DNA of 64,000 nucleotides from Polyangiaceae bacterium (GCA_016715885.1 JADJXL010000028.1:496001-560000), one strand, 5' to 3'; shown: positions 25,596 through 34,440, counted from the stretch's first letter. Notes: a model not told the origin generated them from the sequence alone. Numbers and translations are program-made.

Positions 25596-26420
25596 TCAAT
25601 CGCCGGGGTATTTGCCGTCGAGAGCGCGCAGGAAACCTGCACAGGCACCCATGTCGTCCGACTTCATGCTCTCGAGCAACTCCGGCCATATTTCTTTGAT
25701 GCGCGTTAATTCCGCCTCGATGACGCCTGGCGATTTGAGCCATTCCCGATGTTTCAATTCGGGATCCGTGTCGGCAACTTCATGCAAGCGCCTCATCATG
25801 CGCGCCTGGATTTCATCCTCGGATGCATGGCGCATTCGTTCCATGGCGGCGCGCAGCACGTCCTTGACGCTTCCCGCGGGGGCATCCACCCACATCCGAA
25901 TGGTCCCTTCGTAATAATAGTGCATCAGAGTCGTCAGCGTATATTGGCAGTAACGAAGATATCGCAACGTGCCGAGCTGTTCCCAAAACGACAACACAGC
26001 TTCCAACCGGCGCGACACGAGGTCGATGGTGCTGTCCGCTGGTGTGGTAGCGACATACAACGCGCCCCAGGGATACCGACACAGGAACGCCTCGAACTTG
26101 GGTTGGAAGACCTCATATTGAGGGCCAGAGCTCGGGCGCACTTCCATTCGAAGCTCATGCATCAAATAGAAAAACCAACACGGTTCATTCGTGGCCATGC
26201 CAAGTGCGAGGAAGTCTGCTTCCACGCCAGAACAAATCATCACCGATCCAGGCGGCACGGGAATCAGCTTGGGCTCGGGAAATTCCCCGTGTGCCTCGTA
26301 ACGCTTCGCCCACTTCTTGGCTTCGGCTTTCATCTTGCGCCGACACGAGGCGTGGGGGCCGTACAGAAACGCCGGGAAAAGCAGGGCATTCGGGTCTGTC
26401 GAGGCTACCTTGTCAGACAT
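25596..26420 (-). CDS. candidate immunity-like protein, first of two tandem paralogs
   Basis: 274 residues from ATG 26420 (MSDKVASTDPNALLF). The longer frame to 26567 enters the upstream gene. It is a soluble protein with no membrane segment; conserved with its neighbour are a basic N-terminal helix (CRRKMKAEAKKWAKRYEA), CRYPWGA and RMRHASEDEIQARMMRRLHE. It begins 40 bases after the stop of the large lipoprotein/nuclease-like gene and is followed by its own paralog, all on one strand. The arrangement of toxin followed by duplicated small cytoplasmic genes is typical of polymorphic-toxin immunity loci. No named immunity family was recognised. Confidence 0.65.
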   Translation of the reverse strand: MSDKVASTDPNALLFPAFLYGPHASCRRKMKAEAKKWAKRYEAHGEFPEPKLIPVPPGSVMICSGVEADFLALGMATNEPCWFFYLMHELRMEVRPSSGPQYEVFQPKFEAFLCRYPWGALYVATTPADSTIDLVSRRLEAVLSFWEQLGTLRYLRYCQYTLTTLMHYYYEGTIRMWVDAPAGSVKDVLRAAMERMRHASEDEIQARMMRRLHEVADTDPELKHREWLKSPGVIEAELTRIKEIWPELLESMKSDDMGACAGFLRALDGKYPGD

Positions 26421-26460
26421 GGTGCCCACGCGCTTCGCACAGGCCAACGACGGTGGCAAG

Positions 26461-28524
26461 TCAATTCGGGGAGACGGTCTTGGGACCCGAGAGGGTTTTT
26501 CCGGGCGCGACAGGGCGCGCGGGAGTGGGGCGCGGATGATGGATATCGGACCCCAAGGACGGCGCATTCACCGGAGGCGGCGCCTTGGGGGGCACGGCCG
26601 GTTGCTTCACGGGCGCAGGCACGCGGACAATGGGCACCACGCGAGGCGCCGCGTCCATCTGATTCCATAGTCTCGCCGACAGCACGGCCTCGGCGGCCAG
26701 ACCCACGCCCTGAATGGGCAGCGTCACGACGTTACGGAAATGCCCCAGCGTCTCCCGGAGCCCTACGAGCATATCGACGGTGAGGAATAGCTCTTCCGCA
26801 TCCGCCGCCATCTCCTTTTCGGAGATGTCCCGCCATCGATCGTCTTGGATGGCTTGTCGCCATTCTTCTTCCAAGGTGGCCATGTCCTTGCCTGATTCGG
26901 CAACCTCCGGCTTGATCCATCGATAGAGTAACAAACCAGGCGCTGCGGAATGCCACTTCACGGCCCAAAGGCGCGTGCCCCGTTTGAAGCGTATCCACAA
27001 TTCGCCCTCGTACTTGGGGCCAGGAACGAAGACCCTGGGCTTTCCGACCATGCCGACGTTCAGGACGCCGATGTACTGCGCAAGTTTTTCCTTGCCTTTC
27101 ACAAAATGCTTGGGTCCTTCGGGCTTGATCTCGAAGACATAGTGCACGGGCTCCCTGAACCGCACATGCGTGATGTCGGGACGCAGATCGGCTTCGGACC
27201 AGTGAAGCAGCTTCGGTTCACCACCAGCCTCCTTTACGATCTTTCCAACGCTGACGTGGTTCTTGAAGACAAGCTCGCCTAGACCTTGGTAACGGGCCTG
27301 GTAGTGATAAGCGATCACCCGATGGGCCGAGTACCCCATGAAGTACTGCCACGGCATGTTCCCAAACCGGCCATCGAGCGTGTACGCCTCGGGGGCGCTG
27401 GGGTGTGGTGGAACGACGGGACCGTCGACCTGCGTCGCACCGGGGTACATCTTCGGAGACGAACCCGCGCCGGACGAACCGCCCTTCGTGTCCGCCATAA
27501 GGCGCGGGTCCGGACGCGCCGGTGCCGGAGGCGGTTCGCGCATCACCGGCAAGAGGCGCGCTGTGTCATCGTCATGCGCGCTCCACAACGCCACCGACCG
27601 CAGGTACTCCGTCAACGTTTTGCCCGGCAGCACGGGCATTTCGGTAGCGGCACGCGTTCGTCCCAGCTCTTCGCGTGCCTGGACCAACCGCTCCACCACT
27701 TCGTGCAGCGCCCGTCCCAACCGCGATATCTCCCGCAGCGTCGGCTCACGCCATCGCTTGGCCAGATACGCATCGCCGTAGGCCTCTGCGGTCTGCTGCT
27801 CCGCACCGAGCACCAGCCATCGATACTCGACCGCCCCCGGATCCGTCGTTTGCCACGCGATTTTCCACGGCGCCGCGCCCTCGGCGAAGCGCACGCCAAT
27901 CTCACCGCCATAACCCGTCCCGAGTTTGAACTTCGGAACGCCGAGCATAGCGGTGTTGATCACGCGCAAATGCCAATCGACTTTGTTGTTCGCCGCGGAG
28001 CGGTGTGTTTGTCCTCGCGGAACGACTTCGAACAAAGCCCGCGCCTCGACATCCGCGATATCAATGAGCCGATCCTTGTCGAAATCCTCGATCAGCCCGA
28101 CGTTTCCACCCGCTTCGTCGACGACCTCCACGAGGTTGCCGTCGTCGAGAACACGGTACGCTGGATGAGCGGCGGCATAATGCTCGCGAATGAGCCTCAG
28201 TGCGGCGTATCCCAAGTGATATTCGGAAGGCCAAACGCCGCCTTCGTCATCTTGGGTGTACGGTTCGGGGAGCTTGCTGTCCTCCAGAATGCCGACCTTG
28301 TCGGACGAACGCCCGCTCACCCATTGCCCCATCAAGTGCGCAGAACGCCGCGCCTCGGCGCTCACTTGGGCATTGGTTATTTGCAGAAACGCCATCGAAT
28401 CCGGTTGCACGACGTGGACGACACCGGGGCCACAACCAACGATCGGCCACGTAAATGCCAAGTTGGTCAGTACAATCACGATGATACGAAGGCAATGCGC
28501 GACGAAATGGCGGGCAGCTTGCAT
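26461..28524 (-). CDS. lipoprotein with duplicated PD-(D/E)XK nuclease-like domain, candidate toxin
   Basis: 687 residues. An N-terminal hydrophobic segment ends at a lipobox-like IVGC (Cys31), suggesting a lipid-anchored exported protein. Two homologous halves follow, at about 98-300 and 385-590. Each has a Trp/Tyr-rich opening (GYAALRLI, GYSAHRVI), a nuclease-like core and a helical tail, and they are joined by a proline-rich linker. The second core reads RPDI (448-451) then FEIKP (464-468), the D...E-x-K pattern of restriction-endonuclease-fold toxins. The first has IDIAD and FEVVP (about 165-169), losing the lysine. A proline-rich C-terminus ends the chain. The combination recalls myxobacterial SitA lipoprotein toxins. 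The nuclease and toxin role is inference. Confidence 0.55.
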   Translation of the reverse strand: MQAARHFVAHCLRIIVIVLTNLAFTWPIVGCGPGVVHVVQPDSMAFLQITNAQVSAEARRSAHLMGQWVSGRSSDKVGILEDSKLPEPYTQDDEGGVWPSEYHLGYAALRLIREHYAAAHPAYRVLDDGNLVEVVDEAGGNVGLIEDFDKDRLIDIADVEARALFEVVPRGQTHRSAANNKVDWHLRVINTAMLGVPKFKLGTGYGGEIGVRFAEGAAPWKIAWQTTDPGAVEYRWLVLGAEQQTAEAYGDAYLAKRWREPTLREISRLGRALHEVVERLVQAREELGRTRAATEMPVLPGKTLTEYLRSVALWSAHDDDTARLLPVMREPPPAPARPDPRLMADTKGGSSGAGSSPKMYPGATQVDGPVVPPHPSAPEAYTLDGRFGNMPWQYFMGYSAHRVIAYHYQARYQGLGELVFKNHVSVGKIVKEAGGEPKLLHWSEADLRPDITHVRFREPVHYVFEIKPEGPKHFVKGKEKLAQYIGVLNVGMVGKPRVFVPGPKYEGELWIRFKRGTRLWAVKWHSAAPGLLLYRWIKPEVAESGKDMATLEEEWRQAIQDDRWRDISEKEMAADAEELFLTVDMLVGLRETLGHFRNVVTLPIQGVGLAAEAVLSARLWNQMDAAPRVVPIVRVPAPVKQPAVPPKAPPPVNAPSLGSDIHHPRPTPARPVAPGKTLSGPKTVSPN

Positions 28525-28651
28525 CCTTCGAGGGCATCAGGTCGGCGATGAAGAGTCAAGCCGAAGGCATAAACAGGCCGTGGACAATCAAGTTCATCGC
28601 AACGAAAATTTCGTTGCCATTATGGCGCGGTCGGTTGCGGACGTATGTGAA

Positions 28652-28738
28652 GGCGGCTTCCGCAGGTCCGAACGCCACGATCGAACGCGTGCGACCGAAT
28701 GACGCTTCACCGCTCGACTGGAAGTGGATGGTAAAACG
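28652..28738 (+). pseudogene. displaced fragment of the pgi 3' end
   Basis: These 87 bases match the last coding part of pgi at about 18095-18184. The decoded peptides are SAGPNATIERVRPND and SPLDWKWMVKR, against SAGPNAEIERVRPND and SPLDWKWMVKR in pgi. Differences are a few substitutions and one 3-base deletion, so frame is preserved. In place of the pgi stop the fragment reads two more codons and then TGA. No similarity extends beyond either end. It lies in the intergenic region upstream of the candidate toxin gene. Confidence 0.85.
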
Positions 28739-28763
28739 GGCGACGTGACGTTGCCGAATGGCG

Positions 28764-29540
28764 TCAGAAATGCAGTCGCATGCTGGCGGAGCCGGGTCCG
28801 ACGAAGATTTCGGGTTTGCCCGGAAGCTTGCCAATACGTTCCAGGTATTTTTCGGGCATGAGTATGCTGGCGGTGATCATGGCGGCGCCGGCCAACTGCG
28901 TAAAACCATTGGCTAGCAAAATGAATTCGCCGGACTTGTCGTCGTTATTGAAGGAGCCTGGTTCCCACGTACCCAGGGTAATGAAAGGCCCAGCGACGGG
29001 CACGAGCAAAGGAGCGAATTCCTCTCTGTCCCGATCGCTTCCTTCCAGGACGATGGCTCCACCTACGAGAAAAGAGAGGCCGTAAGGAATCAGGAACGTG
29101 ACGAGGCCGCCCACGAAGAGGCCTCGATTCGCGCGCGTTCGGAGGTCGTAACCGGGCAGGACGTCGTCGCCTTCTTCATATTCGATACGGTTGGGCAACA
29201 TGGGAGGGATCGTTCGATCCGCAGGCTGCCACGACAACGGCACGCCAGCTCCCCACGCTCCGTTTTGCGCATTCGGCGGCGGATTGGGTTGCGGCATTGC
29301 TTGCGGCGCCGGCGGTGGTGGAGGTGGCGCAAGGGGCGCATCAGCAGGCGCAGCGGGAGGAGGCGTGGCTGCATCTGGAGGTGGAGCGGGCGGCGCTGCT
29401 GCGTTCCCAGAAGGATTGGGCGGTGGAGGTGGCGGTACGGCTTCGGCGGCTCTGGAAAAACCAAGCACGACGGCAACCAAAGCGAGCGGGGCGAAGAAAC
29501 GCGTTATGCTCGACGTAGCGCTGGCGCTCTGCATGTTCAT
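28764..29540 (-). CDS. proline-rich exported membrane protein, tandem paralog B
   Basis: 258 residues. A Sec-type signal (LALVAVVLGFSRAAEA) is followed by a long Pro/Ala-rich stretch (about 35-95) and a C-terminal half with three hydrophobic segments (GLFVGGLVTFLIPYGLSFLV, FAPLLVPVAGPFITLG, GFTQLAGAAMITASILM). The C-terminal half aligns with the preceding gene at 29577-30263: PGY..RTR.N/M, a GL/MAKAGI-like first helix, LLVPV.GPF and EKYL.R...G..PEIFVGP. The proline-rich part may span the periplasm or wall layer. Function unknown; probably co-transcribed with its paralog, 36 bases upstream. Confidence 0.7.
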   Translation of the reverse strand: MNMQSASATSSITRFFAPLALVAVVLGFSRAAEAVPPPPPPNPSGNAAAPPAPPPDAATPPPAAPADAPLAPPPPPPAPQAMPQPNPPPNAQNGAWGAGVPLSWQPADRTIPPMLPNRIEYEEGDDVLPGYDLRTRANRGLFVGGLVTFLIPYGLSFLVGGAIVLEGSDRDREEFAPLLVPVAGPFITLGTWEPGSFNNDDKSGEFILLANGFTQLAGAAMITASILMPEKYLERIGKLPGKPEIFVGPGSASMRLHF

Positions 29541-29576
29541 CTCCGATTCCTTTTCCTACGAGCCGACCTGAACCGC

Positions 29577-30263
29577 TCAGAATTGCCAGCGAAGTGCCAT
29601 TGATTGCGGACCGACGAACACTTCGGGACGAAGGCCCGCACTGCGACGAGCGAGGTATTTTTCTTCGGAGAGCATGCCCGCCAGGAAGAGTGCCGCTCCT
29701 GTGAGTTGCCCGATGCCATTGAGCGCCAAAATCATGGTACCGAATTCTTCGGTGCCTGCAGTACCCATGGTCGCAAAGGGGCCAACGACGGGAATGAGCA
29801 GCGGGAAATACATTTTTGCTTCGCGCCCTTCGCTCCCCAGGTAAACCCCTCCAAACAAGACGGACAAACCATAAAATGGCACGAACGTGGCAATGCCTGC
29901 TTTGGCCATGCCCATTCGCGGCCGCGTTTGAACTTCGTACCCTGGAGGAATCGGGTCGCTTTCGTTATAGGGAAGCCGCGACGGTCCAAATACCATTGCA
30001 GCGGGATACCCGGGCGGCGGATACCCAGCAGCATCCTTCGAAGGTGGAGCGCCCATGGGTGGCGGAGGGGCGGGAGTCATTGCGTCGGGCGCTGGTGGCG
30101 CGCCGGTTGGAGGCGAGGGCTGCTCAGCCGGCGCCGCGGCTGGTGGCGGCGGTGGGGGAGAAGGCATCCCTTGCGCAGATGCCATGGTTGCACCTCCAAG
30201 GATCGCCAGCGCGATACCTACGAAGAGGCTCGTCCGTCGTGCCACCACACCATCGCCACGCAT
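29577..30263 (-). CDS. proline-rich exported membrane protein, tandem paralog A
   Basis: 228 residues. A signal peptide (LFVGIALAILGGATMASAQ) is followed by a Pro/Ala-rich linker (about 33-85) and three hydrophobic segments in the C-terminal half, aligning with the downstream paralog at 28764-29540. A shorter start at a GTG six codons in is possible. The pair arose by tandem duplication. Neither has a catalytic motif; a structural or envelope role is possible but unproven. Confidence 0.7.
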   Translation of the reverse strand: MRGDGVVARRTSLFVGIALAILGGATMASAQGMPSPPPPPPAAAPAEQPSPPTGAPPAPDAMTPAPPPPMGAPPSKDAAGYPPPGYPAAMVFGPSRLPYNESDPIPPGYEVQTRPRMGMAKAGIATFVPFYGLSVLFGGVYLGSEGREAKMYFPLLIPVVGPFATMGTAGTEEFGTMILALNGIGQLTGAALFLAGMLSEEKYLARRSAGLRPEVFVGPQSMALRWQF

Positions 30264-30369
30264 CCCTGACTCCTCGCCAAGCGCGCCACGTAAACCTTCA
30301 CGCGCACACGAACGAGAATACGTGAGGGGCGAACGAGGTCAACGAGTACGGGCCAGGGCTTGCACCCTC

Positions 30370-30464
30370 GATCGGGGGGGTCCGCGGACGCCCCGATCAA
30401 GAACCGTGACCCGGTCAGCAATCAGACCCCGGGGGGTTTGGGGGGGCCGAGCCTCGGCCCCCCC
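30370..30464. repeat. two GC-rich hairpins in a 358-base intergenic region
   Basis: The gap 30264-30621 holds no convincing gene. It contains GATCGGGG (30370-30377) pairing with CCCCGATC (30391-30398), and a perfect 12-bp-arm hairpin GGGGGGGCCGAG (30440-30451), one-base loop, complementary arm (30453-30464). Neither is followed by a T-run on either strand. They may act as transcription barriers between the flanking minus-strand genes or be dispersed palindromic repeats. Confidence 0.75.
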
Positions 30465-30621
30465 ATCGTAAACAAGCCTCGCGAAGCGCGCGTCCCACGC
30501 GCGCGAAGCGAGCGTGCAAATCAAGACCCGGCTACGACATCATTGGACCACAAAACAACGACCGGTGCTCATGATGCACCGGTCGAACGCGTGGAGAGTT
30601 TGTCGGCGAGTAACTTCGACG

Positions 30622-30825
30622 TCACGAAGCCTGTTGCACGAGGCCTTCGTACGCCTTGGACCACTTCCTCCACTGCTTGAGGCGCCGGCCAACGTGGCGC
30701 TTGCGTGCCTTGGCGAGCGATTCCTTGCGAGCGATCTTCTGGAGCAGATGATTGTGCTGACGGCTAGGACGATGCATGCGCGCGATGCTGGTCCAAGGCG
30801 CCTGCGCACGCAAGAGTGTTTGCAA
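30622..30825 (-). CDS. small basic protein, doubtful
   Basis: A 67-residue frame starting with TTG at 30825, overlapping the stop region of the preceding membrane protein gene, or at an internal ATG (MHRPSRQHN). It is strongly basic and helical at the C-terminus (LAKARKRHVGRRLKQWRKW), so it could bind nucleic acid. No clear ribosome site is present. It is retained because it continues a run of tightly packed minus-strand genes, but it may be a chance frame. Confidence 0.3.
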   Translation of the reverse strand: MQTLLRAQAPWTSIARMHRPSRQHNHLLQKIARKESLAKARKRHVGRRLKQWRKWSKAYEGLVQQAS

Positions 30826-30826
30826 C

Positions 30827-31114
30827 TCAATCGGCGTAACCGCGCTCGTCAGGCTCCTCGGGCCCGAGGCGGCCGTAAAAATGAATGCCGCCAATCAAAA
30901 CGATGAGCGACGCGAGCGTGACGACCATGCCGACATCGACGAGGGACGTGTCACTCGGATCGGTTGGACGTAATCCGACCATCGCGAGCCCCAGAAGCAG
31001 CGTGGTGCCCGCAACGACGAGCGCCTGCCGCGGCGAACGCGCTCGCATGGATTCACTGTCGATGAGCGTGGACAAACGCATCGTGTCTATCGTCCTCACG
31101 AGCCCAAAGCTCAC
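30827..31114 (-). CDS. small membrane protein
   Basis: 95 residues from a GTG that overlaps the TGA of the upstream lipoprotein gene (GTGA), indicating translational coupling. Two hydrophobic helices (about 32-48 and 60-80: ALVVAGTTLLLGLAMVGL and VGMVVTLASLIVLIGGIHF) are joined by a short polar loop, and the C-terminus is charged. No family was recognised. Its coupling to a lipoprotein suggests a shared envelope role. Confidence 0.6.
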   Translation of the reverse strand: MSFGLVRTIDTMRLSTLIDSESMRARSPRQALVVAGTTLLLGLAMVGLRPTDPSDTSLVDVGMVVTLASLIVLIGGIHFYGRLGPEEPDERGYAD

Positions 31115-31629
31115 TTGAACTTCTTGGTTTTCGCATGCGTGATGAAGTCACGCACGTCGCGCGCAAGAGCCCGCTCGGCCGTGATGGTCGTCATCTCGTG
31201 CGACTCGCCTGCGAGATCGTCGTAGCGATAGTTGGTCTGGTACAAAAGGACGATACGTACTTCGGCATCGGGACCAACACGCTCGAGGCGAAGTTTCTCA
31301 TCGGGGCCGTTGGGAGGCTTGATGGCATCTCCAAGCTTTTCGGCATCGTCATCCGAGATGTACGCGACGCCGTACTCCTGTCCCTCGATGCTGACGTCGA
31401 CGCGCAGGGTTTTTCCCGTACGAAGCTCGACATCTCGAGCGGCCGCGGGCCGCACACCCTCTTCCACGACCGCTCGACGAATGACCTCGATCGCTCGGCG
31501 TTCGTCGAGGGACCGAGTGGGGTTGGGCGCGCGAACCTCCTCTTGGCCGCAAGCTGCGGCAAGAACGGTGAAGAAAGCGAGCGCAACTTTCGGCAGGACG
31601 GATGGCTGAACGTATCGCATGGGACGCAT
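31111..31629 (-). CDS. lipoprotein of unknown function
   Basis: 172 residues from ATG 31629; ATG 31620 and a TTG at 31641 are alternatives. A type II signal peptide ends in VLAAAC followed by Gly-Gln. The mature domain is mixed alpha/beta with no cysteine-rich part: helices around DERRAIEVIRRAVVEEG, strands around RVDVSIEGQEYGVAYIS. It diverges from the Ppx/GppA gene, their starts being almost back to back, so the two share a very compact promoter region. The function is unknown. Confidence 0.65.
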   Translation of the reverse strand: MRPMRYVQPSVLPKVALAFFTVLAAACGQEEVRAPNPTRSLDERRAIEVIRRAVVEEGVRPAAARDVELRTGKTLRVDVSIEGQEYGVAYISDDDAEKLGDAIKPPNGPDEKLRLERVGPDAEVRIVLLYQTNYRYDDLAGESHEMTTITAERALARDVRDFITHAKTKKFK

Positions 31630-31670
31630 GAGAGTAGCCAATGACGTGGAAGGACGCTAGTTCTCCCGCC

Positions 31671-33296
31671 ATGGCTCGCCTTGCGGCGATCGATATCGGC
31701 TCGAACGCGATACGACTACGCGTGGTCGACGTGGATGCTCCCCTCATCACCGAGGAGGGTCCACGTTTTTACCCGTTCCGTGACGTGCTCGCCGACCGCG
31801 CTGCGGTGCGGCTTGGGCACGACGTCTTCACCAAAGGACGACTCGAAGTCGGCGTCATCGGCGCCGCGTGCGACGCGCTCCGTAGGTTTCGCGCGGCCAT
31901 GGATGCCGCCAAAGTCGAACGTTATCGAGCCGTTGCGACGAGTGCCGCACGCGAGGCAAGCAACGGCGAGCTTCTGCTCGAGCGAGCCGAACGCGAAAGC
32001 CGCGTGCACGTGGAGCTCATCGAAGGCGTCGAAGAAGCGCGCCTCGTTCAACTCGCCGTCGTCGAACGAATGCCTCTCGGCAACCGGCGTACGCTGCTCG
32101 TCGACATCGGCGGCGGCTCGACCGAACTGACGCTGCTCGATGGCCGGCGTCCCATCTTCGCGCGGTCGCTTCCCGTGGGCACGGTGCGCTTGCTCGAAGC
32201 GTTCCTCGATGGACGCGGTCCCATCGATGCGGCGCACAGGCGGCTGCTCGAAGAGTACGTCGATCGCGTATGCGGCGATGCTTTCCGCGAGATCGACGAC
32301 GCCACCGATGGCAGCGGCGTCGACCTCGTGATGGGCACCGGAGGCAACCTTGAAACGCTCGCGGACCTGTGCCCGATGCCCGTTGCTTTCCCCGAAGGCC
32401 GAGCGATCGAAGTGCGCGCCATGAGGCGGCTCATCGACGAGCTTGCAGCACGCAACGTCGACGAGCGCGTCCTCACGTACAACCTGCGCCCCGATCGAGC
32501 CGACACGATCGTACCGGCTGCAACGGTTTTGTGCCGCGTCGCGGAAGTGTTTGGCCGCGCATCGATCGCAGCGCCCGGCGTAGGTCTGAAAGAAGGCGTG
32601 CTGGTCGACCTGGCGCGCGAGCACTTCGTGCCGCGTGACTTCGGAGGCGAAGCGACATCGGTGACCGAAGCATGTCTGCGCCTCGGCCGGCGCTACCACT
32701 TCGACGAGCAACACGGAACGCTCGTCGCACGATTCGCAGCGCGTCTCTTCGATGACTTGGCACCACGTCACCGCATGAGTCCTCGCGATCGGATCCTGCT
32801 CTACGCCGCGGCGCTCTTGCACGACGTGGGAGACTTCGTGCGGTACGAGGGGCACCACAAGCACAGCTACTACTTGATCGTGCACGCCGACTTGATGGGA
32901 CTATCGCCGATGGAGCGGGAAATCGTGGCGAACGTGGCGCGCTACCACCGCAAGAGCCCCCCACAACTCGATCACGAAAACTTCCGCGCGCTGTCGCGCG
33001 AAGACCGCGCCAAGGTGAAAGCGATGGCGTCGATTTTGCGGATTGCCGACGCGCTCGATCGCGAGCATCGCGCCAAGGTGACGAGCGTCGCGGGACGCAT
33101 CGAGGGCGATTCGTTGGTGCTCGAACTATCAGGGACGGAAGACCGGTCGCTCGAGGAATGGACCGTTGCGGCGAAGTGCGGGATGCTCAAGGACGCCCTC
33201 GGTCTCGACGTGCGGATCGCGGACGGAGCGACGTCACGCACGCCAGGGACGTCCCCGCCGCCAAGGCGACCGACGGAGCCGCCGGGTCGCTCGTAA
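31671..33296 (+). CDS. Ppx/GppA family phosphatase with HD domain
   Basis: 541 residues from ATG 31671; ATG 31641 is an alternative. The N-terminal ASKHA fold shows the phosphate-1 loop AAIDIGSNAIRL and the phosphate-2 loop VDIGGGSTELTL. The C-terminal half carries an HD-type helical domain (AALLHDVGDFVRYEGHHKHSYY, later RIADALDREH) as in long-form exopolyphosphatases. The family hydrolyses inorganic polyphosphate or converts pppGpp to ppGpp; sequence alone does not separate the two. A basic Pro-rich tail of about 20 residues ends the chain. The next gene on this strand is far away, so it is probably monocistronic. Confidence 0.9.
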   Translation: MARLAAIDIGSNAIRLRVVDVDAPLITEEGPRFYPFRDVLADRAAVRLGHDVFTKGRLEVGVIGAACDALRRFRAAMDAAKVERYRAVATSAAREASNGELLLERAERESRVHVELIEGVEEARLVQLAVVERMPLGNRRTLLVDIGGGSTELTLLDGRRPIFARSLPVGTVRLLEAFLDGRGPIDAAHRRLLEEYVDRVCGDAFREIDDATDGSGVDLVMGTGGNLETLADLCPMPVAFPEGRAIEVRAMRRLIDELAARNVDERVLTYNLRPDRADTIVPAATVLCRVAEVFGRASIAAPGVGLKEGVLVDLAREHFVPRDFGGEATSVTEACLRLGRRYHFDEQHGTLVARFAARLFDDLAPRHRMSPRDRILLYAAALLHDVGDFVRYEGHHKHSYYLIVHADLMGLSPMEREIVANVARYHRKSPPQLDHENFRALSREDRAKVKAMASILRIADALDREHRAKVTSVAGRIEGDSLVLELSGTEDRSLEEWTVAAKCGMLKDALGLDVRIADGATSRTPGTSPPPRRPTEPPGRS

Positions 33297-33397
33297 CGTC
33301 GAGCTGCTCGGCGTTCAATTCATCGACGGCTGGGGTTGTACGGAGACAAACCGCACGTGACGGTTGGCATTCGAAAGAGTCTTACGCGACCAACGGG

Positions 33398-33802
33398 TCA
33401 CGGTTTTACTCGCTTTCGACGTTTTTTGGTCGCGGGGCCGCTGCGTTTGGTCGTGTCCGCGGTCGAAGCGGTCTGACCAAAAACCAATTTGCGAAGTTTG
33501 GCCGCGGCTTTGACAGTATCGCCACCTTCGGCCGAGCGAACATGTTCAATGACCGCAGCAAACGGCTCGTCCGTGGGGAACATGCCCAAGACGAATGGGG
33601 GGACGCCGAGGGCGCGGGCGGTCGAGACGACGGTGCTCACGGTAATCAAAACGAGGCCCCGTTCGACGCTGGACATGTGCCCCTTGGACAAACCGGCCGC
33701 ATCTGCGAGCGCCGCGATGGACATACCGCGCTCGAGGCGGAGCTCACGAATTCTGGCGCCCACTTTGGCGGCAATCGGTTCCGGAATCGAACGACGGGGC
33801 AT
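33398..33802 (-). CDS. XRE-family transcriptional regulator (first of three)
   Basis: 134 residues. An N-terminal helix-turn-helix of Cro/CI type runs at about 12-68: ARIRELRLERGMSIAALADA then GLSKGHMSSVERG. A short region after it contains EGGDTVKAAAKLRKL, which the other two regulators share in variant form. The tail is very basic (KKRRKRVKP). The ATG at 33802 is clean. A CGAAC/GTTCG palindrome lies about 75 bases upstream and may be its operator. Confidence 0.85.
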   Translation of the reverse strand: MPRRSIPEPIAAKVGARIRELRLERGMSIAALADAAGLSKGHMSSVERGLVLITVSTVVSTARALGVPPFVLGMFPTDEPFAAVIEHVRSAEGGDTVKAAAKLRKLVFGQTASTADTTKRSGPATKKRRKRVKP

Positions 33803-33876
33803 CGATGAACCTCGAACGAGTAACCCGGATCAGCCGGGAAGCATAAAAGAGGTTGGTGCGACAAACACGTGCAACG

Positions 33877-33893
33877 ACGAACCAAGTGTTCGT
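33877..33893. promoter_or_regulatory. inverted repeat upstream of first XRE gene
   Basis: ACGAAC and GTTCGT arms are separated by CAAGT, 75 bases upstream of the XRE start at 33802. Its size suits a dimeric HTH protein, and autoregulation is common in this family. Binding is inferred. Confidence 0.4.
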
Positions 33894-34047
33894 GGGGACG
33901 AACGCTAGCACGCGCAGCAGGCAGAATACAATCGATCCCTGGACCGGGACGTACCTGGCAATGCTGGGCCAGGTTCGTCGGAGCCCAATGTTGTGTGAAA
34001 TGACTTGCCTTGGGTTCGAGATTACTGTCGAGGCCGTCATTCAACGT

Positions 34048-34425
34048 CTACGCGTCGTTGTCGTCCGGCGCGTCGCCATTTGGCACTCCATGCTCGAGAA
34101 TCAGCGCGCGAAGCTCTTCCGCAGCTTTTTTCATGTCGCCGCCCGCACGCGCGATCACGTAATCGATAACCACGACCTGTGGATCATCCTTCGGAACCAT
34201 ACAGATCAAATAAGGCGGCACTTCGAGCGCATCCGCCAAATGCAAAAGCGTGCGCAGCGTCATGACGGCCATACCACGCTCGATGTCCGATAAGTGACCC
34301 CGCGATATGCCACTCGCCTGAGCCAGCGCAGGAAGCGACAACTGCCTTTCCTTCCGAAGTTGACGAATACGCTCGCCAACCTGAGCGGCGAACGGATCTG
34401 GATCGCGACGACTAGGCATCGACAT
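34048..34425 (-). CDS. XRE-family transcriptional regulator (second of three)
   Basis: 125 residues with the HTH at about 14-70: ERIRQLRKERQLSLPALAQA then GISRGHLSDIERG. The AGGDMKKAAEELRALILEHG segment parallels the sister proteins, and an acidic tail (DAPDDNDA) replaces the basic one of its neighbour. GAGGTGA lies directly before the ATG. A near-perfect palindrome 16 bases upstream is a likely autoregulatory site. Confidence 0.85.
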   Translation of the reverse strand: MSMPSRRDPDPFAAQVGERIRQLRKERQLSLPALAQASGISRGHLSDIERGMAVMTLRTLLHLADALEVPPYLICMVPKDDPQVVVIDYVIARAGGDMKKAAEELRALILEHGVPNGDAPDDNDA

Positions 34426-34440
34426 TCACCTCGCGGTTTA

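Noticed and set aside
27286..28551. 421-codon plus-strand frame opposite the toxin-like gene
   Set aside because: Antisense composition and no motifs, while the minus frame has a lipobox and an internal duplication with conserved residues.
30440..30464. Intrinsic terminator at the 12-bp hairpin
   Set aside because: No U-tract follows on either strand; recorded only as a palindromic repeat.
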